Shown: positions 17,801 through 24,754 of the stretch, piece after piece | How the letters are laid out: each line of letters begins with the position of its first letter | How positions within the stretch are numbered: the stretch's first letter is position 1 | Origin: Flexivirga oryzae | GTDB taxonomy: Bacteria > Actinomycetota > Actinomycetes > Actinomycetales > Dermatophilaceae | Direction: 5' to 3' | NCBI RefSeq assembly: GCF_014190805.1 | Contig: NZ_JACHVQ010000001.1 | Coordinates: 1,426,001 to 1,490,000, forward strand | DNA: 64,000 bases | The notes under the pieces: generated by a model | Database searches by the model: none | What the model was told of the DNA's origin: nothing | Seen by the model: the letters and a program-made list of their open reading frames with translations, nothing else | Position numbers and translations under genes: made by a program

Positions 17801-19360
17801 GACATCTACTCCATCGAGGATCTCGCTCAGCTGATCCACGACCTGAAGAACGCCAACCCGTCCGCGCGGGTGCACGTCAAGCTGGTCGCCGAGGTCGGTG
17901 TGGGCACCGTGGCGGCCGGGGTGTCGAAGGCGCACGCGGACGTCGTGCTGATCTCCGGTCACGACGGAGGCACCGGCGCCGCTCCGCTGACCTCGCTCAA
18001 GCACGCCGGCGGGCCCTGGGAGCTGGGCCTGGCGGAGACGCAGCAGACGCTGCTGCTCAACGGGCTGCGAGACCGCATCGTCGTGCAGACGGACGGTCAG
18101 TTGAAGACCGGCCGTGACGTCGTCATCGCCGCGCTGCTCGGAGCCGAGGAGTTCGGTTTCGCGACGGCGCCGCTGGTGGTGAGCGGCTGCATCATGATGC
18201 GTGTGTGTCACCTCGACACCTGCCCGGTCGGCGTGGCCACCCAGAACCCGGAGCTGCGGGCCCGCTTCACCGGCAAGCCGGAGTTCGTCGAGACGTTCTT
18301 CGAGTACATCGCCGAAGAGGTCCGGGAACTGTTGGCGCAGTTGGGTTTCCGCAGCATCGACGAGGCTGTCGGTCAGGTGGGCACGATCGACGCCGAGCGC
18401 GCAGTGAAGCACTGGAAGGCGGCCGGTCTCGACCTGTCGCCGATCCTCGCCGACGTGGAGCTGCCCCCGGGCACCCCGCGCAGGCACGTCGTGCCGCAGG
18501 ACCACGGTCTGGCGAAGGCACTCGACCAGCAACTGATCACGATGAGCCGCGACGCGTTGGAGGACCGTTCCCCGGTGCGTATCGAGCTGCCGGTCGCCAA
18601 CGTCAACCGGACCGTCGGGACGATGCTTGGTCACGAGGTGACCAAGCGCTACCCGGACGGTCTGCCCGACCAGACGATCGACGTGACGCTGACCGGCGCC
18701 GCCGGCCAGTCCCTCGGCGCGTTCCTGCCCCAGGGCATCACGCTGCGTCTCTTCGGCGAGGCGAACGACTATGTCGGCAAGGGGCTTTCAGGCGGCCGCG
18801 TGGTGGTTCGACCGCTGCGGGACGCATCGCTCGTCGCGGAGCAGAACGTCGTCGCCGGCAACGTCATCGCCTACGGCGCCACCACGGGCGAGCTGTTCCT
18901 GCGCGGCGTCGTCGGGGAGCGCTTCTGTGTGCGCAACTCCGGTGCGACCGCAGTCGTGGAAGGTGTCGGCGACCACGGTCTGGAGTACATGACCGGTGGC
19001 CGCGCCATGATCCTCGGCCCGACCGGGCGCAACCTCGGTGCCGGTATGTCGGGTGGTGTCGCCTACGTCCTCGACCTCGACGAGGAGCTGGTCAACCGCG
19101 AGCTGGTCGACGTCGGTCCGCTGCGGGAGGAGGACCTCGTCGTCGTGCACGACCTGCTCGAGCAGCACGTCGAGTGGACCGACTCCGCTGTGGCGTCACG
19201 GCTGCTCGCGCAGTGGCCAGTCAGTGCGGAACGGTTCTCGCTGGTGCTGCCGCGTGCCTACCAGCAGGTGCTCGACGTGCGGGCACAAGCAGCGGACGAA
19301 GGACTCGATCCGGACGGCGAAGTCGTCTGGGAGCGCATCATGGAGGTGGCCCGTGGCTGA
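14819..19360 (+). CDS. gltB: Glutamate synthase large subunit GltB
   Basis: Glutamine-dependent formation of glutamate from 2-oxoglutarate with GltD. 1513 residues. A 25-residue propeptide precedes C26 (HDACGVAM), the glutaminase nucleophile freed by self-cleavage. Then the central domain, the FMN synthase domain (GAMSYGSISKEAHE, KPGEGGQLPG, SGHDGGTGAAP), the 3Fe-4S cysteines in CIMMRVCHLDTCPVG (about 1123-1137) and the C-terminal beta-helix (GGRVVVRP, GATTGELFLRG, GRNLGAGMSGG). GTG start; overlaps gltD by 8 nt. A frame of 1288 codons antisense to it is a GC-bias shadow. Confidence 0.97.
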   Translation: MTAQGSFSAVPAAQGLYNPIHEHDACGVAMVATMRGTPGHDIIDHALTALRNLEHRGATGADPCVGDGAGILAQIPDDFFRDVCDFELPAKGTYAVGIAFLPTDPDEQWYIGERIAEIAAEEGLRVVGWRDVPTDASLVGDSARAVMPVFRQLFVAAADGDLSGIALDRKAYALRKRIESEREIYFPSLSGRTIVYKGMLTTGQLEPFYPDLSDRRFATELALVHSRFSTNTFPSWPLSHPYRLIAHNGEINTVRGNRNWMRARESTLRSDIFGGDIERLFPICTESGSDSASFDEVLELLHLGGRSLPHAVLMMIPEAWENHATMDPARRAFYEYHSAIMEPWDGPACVAFTDGTLIGAVLDRNGLRPGRYAVTDDGLVVLASEAGVLDLDPARVVRKGRLQPGRMFLVDTAQGRIISDDEVKRDLAAEHPYEDWLHAGIIKLSERPEREHVWHTPASVVRRQQTFGYTHEELRILLTPMATSGGEALGAMGTDTPIAVLSDRPRLLFDYFSQLFAQVTNPPLDAIREELVTSLGTLMGPEHNALDVGPQHARQIELDFPVIDNDELAKLVNLNNNGEFPGYQTYVIRGTYRVAGGTSALRSRLKGICAEVSQAIEEGHRFVVLSDRESTAAFAPIPSLLLTAAVHHHLVREKTRTQVGLLVEAGDVREVHHVALLIGYGAAAVNPYLAMESVEDLVRRGLVTGVTPEQAVKNLIKALGKGVLKVMSKMGISTVASYRGAQVFEALGLAQEVIDEYFTGTASRLGGIGLDDIAKEIAERHQTAYPKNGQQLSHRTLDIGGEYQWRREGPPHLFDPETVFRLQHSTRSRRYDIFKQYTQRVDDQAERLMTLRGLFSFKQTRPSIPIEEVEPVCEIVKRFSTGAMSYGSISKEAHETLAIAMNRLGARSNTGEGGEDLDRLLDPERRSAIKQVASGRFGVTSVYLTQANDIQIKMAQGAKPGEGGQLPGQKVYPWVANTRHSTPGVGLISPPPHHDIYSIEDLAQLIHDLKNANPSARVHVKLVAEVGVGTVAAGVSKAHADVVLISGHDGGTGAAPLTSLKHAGGPWELGLAETQQTLLLNGLRDRIVVQTDGQLKTGRDVVIAALLGAEEFGFATAPLVVSGCIMMRVCHLDTCPVGVATQNPELRARFTGKPEFVETFFEYIAEEVRELLAQLGFRSIDEAVGQVGTIDAERAVKHWKAAGLDLSPILADVELPPGTPRRHVVPQDHGLAKALDQQLITMSRDALEDRSPVRIELPVANVNRTVGTMLGHEVTKRYPDGLPDQTIDVTLTGAAGQSLGAFLPQGITLRLFGEANDYVGKGLSGGRVVVRPLRDASLVAEQNVVAGNVIAYGATTGELFLRGVVGERFCVRNSGATAVVEGVGDHGLEYMTGGRAMILGPTGRNLGAGMSGGVAYVLDLDEELVNRELVDVGPLREEDLVVVHDLLEQHVEWTDSAVASRLLAQWPVSAERFSLVLPRAYQQVLDVRAQAADEGLDPDGEVVWERIMEVARG

Positions 19361-20813
19361 CCAGCGCGGTTTTCTGAAGGTGCGGGAGCGCAGCCTCCCG
19401 GAGCGGCGTCCCGTCCCGGTGCGGATCAAGGACTGGAAAGAGGTCTACGAGGAGCAGCAGCTCTCCGACCTCCAGCAGCAGGCGAGCCGCTGCATGGACT
19501 GCGGCATACCGTTCTGTCACTCCGGCTGCCCGCTCGGCAACCTCATCCCGGAGTGGAACACCCTTGCCTGGCGCGGGGATTGGGGCGACGCGATCGAGCG
19601 GTTGCACGCCACGAACAACTTCCCGGAGTTCACCGGCCGGTTGTGCCCGGCGCCGTGCGAGACCGCGTGCGTGCTCGGCATCAACCAGCCGGCGGTGACG
19701 ATCAAGCAGATCGAGCTGACGACGGTGGAGGAGGCGTTCGAGCGCGGCACGGTCGAACCGCTGCCGCCGGACCGGTTGACCGGTCGCACCGTCGCCGTCG
19801 TCGGTTCCGGCCCGGCCGGGCTGGCCGCCGCACAGCAGCTGACCCGGGCAGGTCACACCGTCGCGGTCTTCGAACGCGCAGACAAGCCAGGCGGATTGCT
19901 GCGTTACGGCATCCCCGAGTTCAAGATGGAGAAGGCGATCGTCGACCGTCGCATCGAGCAGATGGTCGCCGAGGGCACCCGCTTCCGGTGCAACACCGAG
20001 ATCGGCAAGGACATCACCTGGGCGCAGCTGCGCGAGCGGTACGACGCCGTCGTGGTCGCCATCGGGGCGACGGTGCCGCGCGACCTGCCGGTGCAGGGCC
20101 GGGAGCTGGAAGGCTTCGTCCAGGCGATGGACTTCCTGCCGCCGGCCAACCGGGTCGCGCTCGGTGAAGAGGTGCAGGGTCAGGTCACCGCGGAGGGCAA
20201 GCACGTCGTCGTGATCGGTGGCGGTGACACCGGCGCCGACTGCATCGGCACCTCGCACCGGCAGGGTGCCGCGTCGGTCACCTCGCTGGAGATCATGCCC
20301 CGCCCGGGCGAGGAACGTTCCGAGGGGCAGCCGTGGCCGACATACCCGATGATCTTCCGGGTCGCCAGCGCCCACGAGGAGGGCGGCGAGCGCGTCTACT
20401 CGATCAGCACCAAGGAGGCGCTGGACAACGGCAAGGGCGAGCTGCGGGCGCTGCGTGTCACCGAAGTGCGTTCCGGCGCAAAGGGATTCGAGGAGGTCGA
20501 GGGCACCGATCGGGAGCTGAAGGCAGACCTCGTGCTGCTCGCGATGGGTTTCCTCGGCCCGTTCACGAAGGGCCTGGTGGACGAGCTCGGGGTGGAGCTC
20601 GACGAGCGGTCCAACGTGCGGCGGGACGGCAACTTCATGTCGTCGGTGCCGGGCGTCTTCGTCGCGGGCGACGCCGGGCGCGGCCAGTCGCTGATCGTGT
20701 GGGCGATCGCCGAGGGGCGTGCGGCCGCACACGGTGTCGACGCCTTCCTCTCCGGCGGTCACTCCGACCTGCCGGCGCCGATCGCACCGACCGACCGGCC
20801 GCTCACGGTCTGA
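19353..20813 (+). CDS. gltD: Glutamate synthase small subunit GltD
   Basis: NADPH-oxidising flavoprotein that feeds electrons through Fe-S centres to GltB. 486 residues. N-terminal 4Fe-4S ligands C47, C50, C55, C59 (CMDCGIPFCHSGC) and CPAPCETAC at about 92-100; FAD site VVGSGPAGLAAA near 149; NADPH site VIGGGDTGADC; C-terminal FVAGDAGRGQSLIVWAI. GTG start inside the end of gltB (8-nt overlap), so the two are translationally coupled. A strong hairpin follows the stop. Confidence 0.96.
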   Translation: MADQRGFLKVRERSLPERRPVPVRIKDWKEVYEEQQLSDLQQQASRCMDCGIPFCHSGCPLGNLIPEWNTLAWRGDWGDAIERLHATNNFPEFTGRLCPAPCETACVLGINQPAVTIKQIELTTVEEAFERGTVEPLPPDRLTGRTVAVVGSGPAGLAAAQQLTRAGHTVAVFERADKPGGLLRYGIPEFKMEKAIVDRRIEQMVAEGTRFRCNTEIGKDITWAQLRERYDAVVVAIGATVPRDLPVQGRELEGFVQAMDFLPPANRVALGEEVQGQVTAEGKHVVVIGGGDTGADCIGTSHRQGAASVTSLEIMPRPGEERSEGQPWPTYPMIFRVASAHEEGGERVYSISTKEALDNGKGELRALRVTEVRSGAKGFEEVEGTDRELKADLVLLAMGFLGPFTKGLVDELGVELDERSNVRRDGNFMSSVPGVFVAGDAGRGQSLIVWAIAEGRAAAHGVDAFLSGGHSDLPAPIAPTDRPLTV

Positions 20814-20825
20814 CCCCTCTCGGAT

Positions 20826-20867
20826 GCCGGACGTATGACGGGACGACCTGCCCGTCATACGTCCGGC
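20826..20867. terminator. 17-bp perfect hairpin between gltD and pyk
   Basis: GCCGGACGTATGACGGG (20826-20842), 8-nt loop, and its exact complement at 20851-20867. No T-tract follows, so it would be a non-canonical actinobacterial terminator for gltBD. The right arm ends 4 nt before the pyk -10 element and covers where its -35 should be. Both arms carry the GTATGNC word discussed in the findings. Confidence 0.6.
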
Positions 20868-20871
20868 TCAC

Positions 20872-20877
20872 TAAGGT
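20872..20877 (+). promoter_or_regulatory. -10 element for leaderless pyk
   Basis: TAAGGT followed by 6 nt and the pyk ATG. The intervening TGAGGA resembles a ribosome site but is too close to the start to act as one if transcription begins at the ATG. Confidence 0.55.
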
Positions 20878-20883
20878 TGAGGA

Positions 20884-22323
20884 ATGCGTCGAGCCAAAAT
20901 CGTTGCCACCCTTGGACCTGCCACTTCCGCCCCGGAGAAGGTGCGTGCGCTCGTCGACGCCGGAATGGATGTCGCGCGACTGAACCTCTCGCACGGTGCC
21001 TACGAGGACCACGAGAAGGTCTACCAGGCGATCCGCAAGGCGTCGGACGAGTCGGGTCGTGCGGTCTGCGTGCTGTGCGACCTGCAGGGTCCGAAGATCC
21101 GCACCGGCCGCTTCGCCGACGGTCCGATCGAGTTGGCGAACGGTGACGAGTTCACCATCACGGTGGACGACATACAGGGTGACCAGAACCGAGTTTCCAC
21201 CACCTACAAGGGATTACCCGGCGATGTGAAGCCGGGTGACAGTCTGCTGATCGACGACGGGAAGGTCAGTCTGCGCGCGACGGCGGTCACCGACACGGAC
21301 GTGCGCACCGAGGTCGTGGAGGGCGGCACCGTCTCCAACAACAAGGGCATCAACCTGCCCGGGGTTGCCGTCAGCGTGCCTGCCCTGTCGGAGAAGGACG
21401 AGGCGGACCTGCGGTGGGCGCTGCAGCTCGGCGCCGACGCCATCGCCCTGTCCTTCGTGCGCGATGCCGCCGACATACGACGTGCGCACGAGATCATGGA
21501 CGAGGAGGGGCGTCGTGTCCCGGTGATCGCCAAGGTCGAGAAGCCGCAGGCGGTCGACAACCTCGAGGCGATCATCGACGCGTTCGACGGTGTCATGGTG
21601 GCGCGCGGCGACCTGGGTGTGGAACTCCCCCTGGAAGAGGTGCCGATCGTCCAGAAGGTCGCCATCGAGATCTGCCGGCGCAACGCGAAGCCGGTGATCG
21701 TGGCGACGCAGGTGCTGGAGTCGATGATCGAGAACTCCCGGCCGACGCGCGCCGAGGCGAGCGACTGTGCCAACGCGGTGCTCGACGGGGCCGACGCGAT
21801 CATGCTGTCGGGGGAGACCAGTGTCGGTGCCTGGCCGATCGAGGCGGTGCAGACGATGGCGCGGATCATCGACAGCACGGAGGAGCACGGCCTGGACCGG
21901 GTGCCGCCGCTCGGTTCCCGCCCGCACACCAAGGGTGGCGCGGTGACGGCCGCGGCCGCCGAGGTCGGTGACCTGTTGAACGTGCGTTACCTGGTGACGT
22001 TCACCGAGTCGGGTGACTCCGCCAAGCGGATGGCGCGACTGCGCAGCTCGCGGCCGATGCTGGCGTTCACCCCGGAGCAGTCCACCCGGTCCCAGCTGGC
22101 GATGGTGTGGGGCGTCGAGACCTACCTGGTGCCGCAGGTGAAGCACACCGACATGATGGCCATGCAGGTCGACGAGACACTGCTCGGCGACGGCCGTGCC
22201 GAGGAGGGCGACGTGGTCGTGATCGTGGCCGGTTCCCCGCCCGGCATCCCCGGCTCCACCAACGCGTTGCGCGTGCACCGCATGGGCGACGCCAAGAACA
22301 AGGTCGCGCCGGCCTACCACTGA
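20884..22323 (+). CDS. pyk: Pyruvate kinase
   Basis: Phosphoenolpyruvate plus ADP to pyruvate plus ATP, last step of glycolysis. 479 residues. MRRAKIVATLGPAT at the start, LNLSHGAYEDH substrate loop, MVARGDLGVELPLEEVP, the signature IAKVEKPQAV around the catalytic lysine, ATQVLESMI and MLSGETSVGAWP. C-terminal allosteric domain present. Likely leaderless. Position after gltBD is shared with other Micrococcales. Confidence 0.97.
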   Translation: MRRAKIVATLGPATSAPEKVRALVDAGMDVARLNLSHGAYEDHEKVYQAIRKASDESGRAVCVLCDLQGPKIRTGRFADGPIELANGDEFTITVDDIQGDQNRVSTTYKGLPGDVKPGDSLLIDDGKVSLRATAVTDTDVRTEVVEGGTVSNNKGINLPGVAVSVPALSEKDEADLRWALQLGADAIALSFVRDAADIRRAHEIMDEEGRRVPVIAKVEKPQAVDNLEAIIDAFDGVMVARGDLGVELPLEEVPIVQKVAIEICRRNAKPVIVATQVLESMIENSRPTRAEASDCANAVLDGADAIMLSGETSVGAWPIEAVQTMARIIDSTEEHGLDRVPPLGSRPHTKGGAVTAAAAEVGDLLNVRYLVTFTESGDSAKRMARLRSSRPMLAFTPEQSTRSQLAMVWGVETYLVPQVKHTDMMAMQVDETLLGDGRAEEGDVVVIVAGSPPGIPGSTNALRVHRMGDAKNKVAPAYH

Positions 22324-22333
22324 GCCCCGCCGA

Positions 22334-22364
22334 TTGGAGCCGGTCGCGGGGTCTCACGTATGCT
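22334..22364 (+). promoter_or_regulatory. Probable promoter of tRNA-Leu
   Basis: TTGGAG (22334-22339) and TATGCT (22359-22364) with a 19-bp spacer, slightly long. Predicted transcription start is about 8 nt before the mature tRNA 5' end. Confidence 0.4.
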
Positions 22365-22378
22365 TGCCCCGCACTCTC

Positions 22379-22464
22379 GCCGGAGTGGTGGAACGGCAGA
22401 CACGGAGCACTCAAAATGCTTTGCTCGCAAGGGCGTGCGGGTTCAAATCCCGCCTCCGGCACCA
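22379..22464 (+). tRNA. tRNA-Leu, anticodon CAA
   Basis: Acceptor stem GCCGGAG pairs with CTCCGGC (22454-22460) followed by A and an encoded CCA. Anticodon stem GAGCA/TGCTT with loop CTCAAAA gives anticodon CAA (reads UUG). A long variable arm, as expected for leucine, precedes the T arm GCGGG-TTCAAAT-CCCGC. Confidence 0.93.
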
Positions 22465-22525
22465 GACCTTCTCGACCCTGAACCTGCTCGAACCAGGTCG
22501 GTAGCGGGAGCGTCCAGCAGCGGCG

Positions 22526-22798
22526 TCAACGTCCTCCGGGGTGTCGCGGGCGAAGTCTTCCGGCAGCAGCGACCACGCATCCCACGAGTCCGCCGATGAC
22601 CGCGCCGAGTGCCGCGCTGGGCAGCCCGACCTCCACGGCAGCCGCCCAGGCCGTCAGGGCGTGCACCCGTAACCCGATGACGGTCCCGACGGCCACCCCG
22701 ACGAACCCACAGCCGACGAAGCCGTAGACCAAGTAGCGCACCGGGGTGCTCGCGCGTCGGATCTCTCCGAGCGCCGAGGGGACTCGCGTGGCGACCAT
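22526..22798 (-). CDS. Small two-helix membrane protein, unknown function
   Basis: 90 residues with two hydrophobic stretches (VRYLVYGFVGCGFVGVAVG and LGAVIGGLVGCVVAAAG) and basic ends; no family recognised. ATG at 22798 has GGAGAGG 6 nt upstream; an in-frame ATG at 22831 would add 11 residues but lacks a ribosome site. A 16-nt inverted repeat lies just upstream. Could be a minor membrane protein or a chance frame, though hydrophobicity and ribosome site favour a gene. Confidence 0.5.
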   Translation of the reverse strand: MVATRVPSALGEIRRASTPVRYLVYGFVGCGFVGVAVGTVIGLRVHALTAWAAAVEVGLPSAALGAVIGGLVGCVVAAAGRLRPRHPGGR

Positions 22799-22843
22799 GG
22801 CACGCCTCTCCGGGCCGGCTGGGATCGTCATACTATCGCGAAT

Positions 22844-22859
22844 TTGAGCAGTCGCTCAA
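22844..22859. promoter_or_regulatory. Inverted repeat, candidate operator
   Basis: TTGAGC, 4-nt spacer AGTC, GCTCAA: perfect half-sites in the gap between the small membrane protein gene and the end of the acyl-CoA dehydrogenase gene, upstream of the former. Fits a dimeric repressor site; the regulator is unknown. Confidence 0.35.
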
Positions 22860-22884
22860 GAAGTTGGGGAAGGTGGATTCACGC

Positions 22885-24093
22885 TCAGACGAACGCGCTC
22901 TGACCGGTGATGTCCCGGCCCACGATCAGCGACTGCATCTCCGCGGTGCCCTCATAGGTCACCAGTGCCTCCATGTCGCACAGGTGCCGCATGACGTGGA
23001 AGTCGAGGGTTATCCCGTTGCCGCCCAACACATCTCGGGCGAGGCGGCACACGTGCCGGGCGCGCACACTGCAGAAGTACTTCGCCAGGGCGGCCATCGT
23101 GTCGCTCAGCTTGCCTTCGTCGATCAGCCGACCCAGCCGGATGCAGTACAGCTGCATCGCGGTCACGTCGCCGAGCATCTCCACCAGCTTGGACTGGATC
23201 AGCTGGGTGCGCGCGATCGGGCGGCCGAACTGGGTGCGCCGCTGGGCGTAGGTCAGGGCGATCTCGTATGCCGCCACGGCGTGTCCGGTGGACGCCCACG
23301 CCACCATGTTGCGGGTACCCATCAGCACCTTGGACACGTCGGCGAAGGAGTCGCACTGCTGCAATCGGCGGTCCTCGCCGACCCGGACGTCGTCGAGCAC
23401 GATGTCGGCGTTCTGGACCATCCGCAGGGCGACCTTGCCGCCGATCTTGCTCGCGCTGTAGCCGGGGTCGTCCTTCTCGACGACGAATGCCTTGACCTGG
23501 CCGTCGGATTCGTCCCGCGCGAAGACGACGATGATGTCGCACCAGGTCGCGTTGCCCGGCCAGCGTTTGCGGCCGCGCAGCACCCAGCCGTCGCCGTCCC
23601 GGCGCGCCGTGGTCTCGAGACCGACCGAGTCCGAGCCGTGTTCGGGCTCGGTGAGGGCGAACGCGCCGATCCGCTCCAGTCGGGCCATGTCGGGCAGCCA
23701 CCGCTCCCGCTGTTCGGGCGAACCGAGCAGGTAGATGGACTGCATCGCCAGACCGACGTGGACGCCGAGGAACGTCCCGACGCTGCCGTCGATCCGCCCC
23801 AGCTCGTAGGAGACCAACCCCTGACCGACGGCCGTCATGGGGGTGATGCCGTAGCCCTCCATGGTGTCGCCGACGATGCCGAGGGTTGCGAGCTTGGGCA
23901 GCAGTTCGAAGGGGAAGTCCCCGCGCTCCCAGTAATCCGCGGCCACGGGCAGGATCTCGGCGTCCCCGAAGGCGCGGACCTTCATCATCAGCTCCGTCTC
24001 GTCGGCGCTGAGCTGCTCACGCATCAGGAAGTAGTCGGTGCCGCGGGAGGCGCCGATCGTCTCGACCAGAGAGTCGGTGTTGGGGTCGGTCAT
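22885..24093 (-). CDS. Acyl-CoA dehydrogenase, glutaryl-CoA dehydrogenase-like
   Basis: 402 residues, FAD-dependent alpha,beta-dehydrogenation of an acyl-CoA. FAD and substrate signatures AFALTEPEHGSDSVGL and RKRWPGNATWCDIIVVFA; FGRPIARTQLIQSKLVEM; and near the C-terminus VTYEGTAEMQSLIVGRDITG containing the catalytic glutamate (YEGT). Glutamate in this position and overall pattern resemble the glutaryl-CoA group, but the substrate is not certain. AAGGAG lies ahead of the ATG at 24093. Stands alone, divergent from the hydrolase gene across the tandem-repeat gap. Confidence 0.88.
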   Translation of the reverse strand: MTDPNTDSLVETIGASRGTDYFLMREQLSADETELMMKVRAFGDAEILPVAADYWERGDFPFELLPKLATLGIVGDTMEGYGITPMTAVGQGLVSYELGRIDGSVGTFLGVHVGLAMQSIYLLGSPEQRERWLPDMARLERIGAFALTEPEHGSDSVGLETTARRDGDGWVLRGRKRWPGNATWCDIIVVFARDESDGQVKAFVVEKDDPGYSASKIGGKVALRMVQNADIVLDDVRVGEDRRLQQCDSFADVSKVLMGTRNMVAWASTGHAVAAYEIALTYAQRRTQFGRPIARTQLIQSKLVEMLGDVTAMQLYCIRLGRLIDEGKLSDTMAALAKYFCSVRARHVCRLARDVLGGNGITLDFHVMRHLCDMEALVTYEGTAEMQSLIVGRDITGQSAFV

Positions 24094-24206
24094 CGCAGTC
24101 TCCTTCTGCTCGCTCGTACCAACCTTGCTCGCACCGACCGGTCGCGGTAAATGTTCTGGCCGACAACGCTCGTGTCGAGATCGTGGTGCGGGGCACAGCG
24201 GTGCGC

Positions 24207-24614
24207 GGCGAGGGGCGTGCCGGAGTCGCCACTGGGGGGAGCTATGACCGGGAATCCGGCGAGGGGCGTGCCGGAGTCGCCACTGGGGGGAGCTATGACC
24301 GGGAATCCGGCGAGGGGCGTGCCGGAGTCGCCACTGGGGGGAGCTATGACCGGGAATCCGGCCCGGGGCGTGCCGGAGTCGCCCCTGGGGGGAGCTATGA
24401 CCGGGAATCCGGCCCGGGGCGTGCCGGAGTCGCCCCTGGGGGGAGCTATGACCGGGAATCCGGCCCGGGGCGTGCCGGAGTCGCCCCTGGGGGGAGCTAT
24501 GACCGGGAATCCGGCCCGGGGCGTGCCGGAGTCGCCCCTGGGGGGAGCTATGACCGGGAATCCGGCCCGGGGCGTGCCGGAGTCGCCCCTGGGGGGAGCT
24601 ATGACCGGGAAAAC
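24207..24614. repeat. Tandem repeat, 8 copies of a 51-bp unit
   Basis: Eight head-to-tail units of exactly 51 bp starting at 24207, 24258, 24309, 24360, 24411, 24462, 24513 and 24564. Units 1-3 carry GGCGAGG and CCACTGG; units 4-8 carry GGCCCGG and CCCCTGG; unit 8 ends AAAAC instead of AATCC. At each unit junction TCCGGC and GCCGGA flank 9 nt and can form a hairpin. Each unit also holds GGGGGGAGCTATG. The array fills most of the 657-bp divergent gap 24094-24750. Because 51 is a multiple of three, several frames stay open through it on both strands; I do not regard these as genes. Confidence 0.95.
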
Positions 24615-24670
24615 CGGCCCGGGCGCCGGCGCGACGCGCCGAAATCCCGCTCTCGAGTGTCCCGCAGGGC

Positions 24671-24676
24671 TAGCCT
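24671..24676 (+). promoter_or_regulatory. -10 element for leaderless small ORF and hydrolase
   Basis: TAGCCT, 6 nt before a GTG at 24683. Same arrangement as at hisF, pyk and others in this window. Confidence 0.45.
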
Positions 24677-24682
24677 CCGGTG

Positions 24683-24754
24683 GTGGGTAACTGGGACGCC
24701 CGTCCAAAGCGTCCGGATCGTGCCGGAATCGGCGAACAGGAGGTCGGACGGTGA
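24683..24754 (+). CDS. Leaderless 23-codon upstream ORF ahead of the hydrolase
   Basis: GTG at 24683, 6 nt after TAGCCT, opens a 23-residue frame (VGNWDARPKRPDRAGIGEQE and three more) whose TGA overlaps the GTG of the next gene (GTGA at 24751-24754). AGGAGG for the downstream gene lies inside it. Suggests translational coupling; peptide function unknown and it may be only a leader. Confidence 0.4.
   Translation: MGNWDARPKRPDRAGIGEQEVGR

Noticed and set aside
14768..18634. A 1288-codon open frame on the minus strand opposite gltB, and a 1029-codon one opposite the glycerophosphotransferase gene
   Set aside because: Third-position GC bias keeps antisense frames open in such genomes; the translations are Arg/His/Val-rich without any recognisable domain, while the plus-strand genes are certain.
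24207..24614. Tandem repeats as a CRISPR array
   Set aside because: Units are contiguous without unique spacers and no cas genes are present.
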